A stretch of 64,000 nt of DNA from Haloplanus salinus. GTDB taxonomy: Archaea > Halobacteriota > Halobacteria > Halobacteriales > Haloferacaceae. The DNA lies in the NCBI RefSeq assembly GCF_003336245.1, contig NZ_QPHM01000001.1, positions 310,001 to 374,000 on the forward strand, given 5' to 3'. The position numbers and the translations under genes were made by a program. This document shows, piece by piece, positions 63,380-64,000 of the stretch. Positions within the stretch are counted from its first letter, which is position 1; every line of letters begins with the position of its first letter. The notes beneath the pieces were generated by a model. That model was not told where the DNA came from. It was given only the letters and a program-made list of their open reading frames with translations, and did not search any database.

Positions 63380-63819
63380 TGCCCGCACGCTCAGTCACCC
63401 GTCTCGCCGTCGTCCTCGCGCTCCTCGCCGTTCCGTGGTCGGTCCAGACCTTCGTGGGCGCCCGACCCCCGGGGTTCGTCTTCGCGTGGGGGCTGCTCAA
63501 CTTCGACCCGCTCTCGGTCACTTTCCTCTGGGATTTCCTCTTTCGGTACACGATGGGGCTGCCCGACTACATCCTCGCGTGGCCGCTCTCGGTGGCCTGT
63601 TACTGCGTCGCGCTCGCGAGCGCCGCCGTCGGCTACCTGTTCGATCGGGAGGACCCGCGCGTGACCGCCGGCCTCCTCGCGGCCGCCGGCGTCGCGCAAC
63701 TGACGCTCGCACAGGAGTTTTCGTTCCAGCCCGGCCGGGCCGGATGGCCGCTCGGCACGGCGGCGTGTTGGCTCGTCGCGTGGTGGGTGTACCGGGGACG
63801 CGACGCCCCCGCCGACTAA
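63379..63819 (+). CDS. TIGR04206-like membrane protein
   Basis: 146 residues from a GTG sharing one base with the GTPase stop (TAGTG), so translationally coupled. Four helices; signatures SVQTFVGARPPGFVFAWGLL, RYTMGLPDYILAWPLSV and a Trp-rich end (AACWLVAWWVYRG). Resembles the haloarchaeal TIGR04206 family of unknown function. Confidence 0.82.
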   Translation: MPARSVTRLAVVLALLAVPWSVQTFVGARPPGFVFAWGLLNFDPLSVTFLWDFLFRYTMGLPDYILAWPLSVACYCVALASAAVGYLFDREDPRVTAGLLAAAGVAQLTLAQEFSFQPGRAGWPLGTAACWLVAWWVYRGRDAPAD

Positions 63820-63880
63820 CTAGTGGAACAGTAATATCAATTATCTATAACGGTAAGTACGCGTATGGAGGGGATGTTCG

Positions 63881-64000
63881 ATGGGAGCCGACGTCGACGA
63901 CCTGATCGAACGACTCGGGGAACTCGATCCGGACGAGCGTCGGGAGCTCTCGAGTCGGATACGGGCCGACTGGGCTCGACGCGTCGACGACGCCCGACGG
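63881..64000 (+). CDS. Start of an unrecognised gene (3' end outside window)
   Basis: From the ATG at 63881 an acidic/basic helical N-terminus is read (MGADVDDLIERLGELDPDER, then RELSSRIRADWARRVDDARR). A TATA-like AATTATCTATAACG at 63838-63851 lies about 35 bp upstream. The other frame starting at 63865 is Arg-rich and unlikely. Too short to classify. Confidence 0.6.
   Translation, partial: MGADVDDLIERLGELDPDERRELSSRIRADWARRVDDARR

Overview
The window is chromosomal DNA from a haloarchaeon (class Halobacteria). Three things support this. The base composition is very GC-rich with AT-rich promoter islands. The predicted proteins are strongly acidic (Asp/Glu-rich). The gene set is archaeal: L7Ae–S28e–L24e–Ndk operon, TmcA, archaeal GluRS, SecE–Spt5, the KH/beta-CASP nuclease aCPSF1, HalOD1, KorAB ferredoxin oxidoreductase and a haloarchaeal cox cluster. 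Many genes have a TATA-like box about 25-28 nt upstream of the start codon, as expected for leaderless or near-leaderless mRNAs; I used this spacing to choose several starts. The genus cannot be fixed from the sequence alone.

Layout. 1-7 kb is a metal/nitrogen/sulfur block: amtB–glnK plus a multi-pass membrane protein with ZIP-like HxxxE pairs, a divergent copper (topaquinone) amine oxidase, then a methanethiol oxidase/SBP56–2Fe-2S ferredoxin–second ZIP-like operon. 7-17.4 kb is largely housekeeping: a decayed bat-type regulator, ribosomal proteins, tmcA, a wHTH–GNAT fusion, a ferredoxin, a tungsten aldehyde:ferredoxin oxidoreductase, a class III aminotransferase and gltX. 17.5-23 kb holds an APC permease–UspA fusion, an FAH-family hydrolase, a D-2-hydroxyacid dehydrogenase and a flavin reductase. 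23-26.7 kb is a decay zone: a hairpin-rich stretch that may be an RNA gene, a broken NifU-like gene with a palindromic operator-like site, a VOC dioxygenase, a Ca2+/Na+ antiporter and an aldehyde dehydrogenase fragment.

26.7-41.5 kb is core information processing and small conserved archaeal genes (secE–spt5, PHP, Get3/ArsA, SDR, aCPSF1, HalOD1, nth, DUF371, a 51-residue Cys-rich protein, COG1340 coiled coil, S49 protease, DUF373, aldo/keto reductase). 41.5-51 kb is central carbon metabolism and transport: a flavin reductase, an SLC13 transporter, korAB, acetyl-CoA synthetase, and a frameshifted Na+/solute symporter with its small accessory protein. 51-58.4 kb carries a GNAT, a HAD dehalogenase and a complete LivKHMGF-type ABC importer operon ending in a thioredoxin-fold protein. 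58.4-62.2 kb is a cytochrome oxidase cluster (coxA plus small membrane proteins, one of 27 residues). The window closes with a DRG-type GTPase coupled to a TIGR04206-like membrane protein and the start of an unrecognised gene.

Working together: amine oxidase (making NH4+), AmtB/GlnK and the metal-permease-like proteins could form one copper-linked amine/thiol oxidation unit. KorAB, AOR and the two ferredoxins share ferredoxin-based redox. Acs and the adjacent symporter suggest acetate or short-acid uptake and activation. No CRISPR, tRNA, rRNA, intact insertion sequence or origin was seen.
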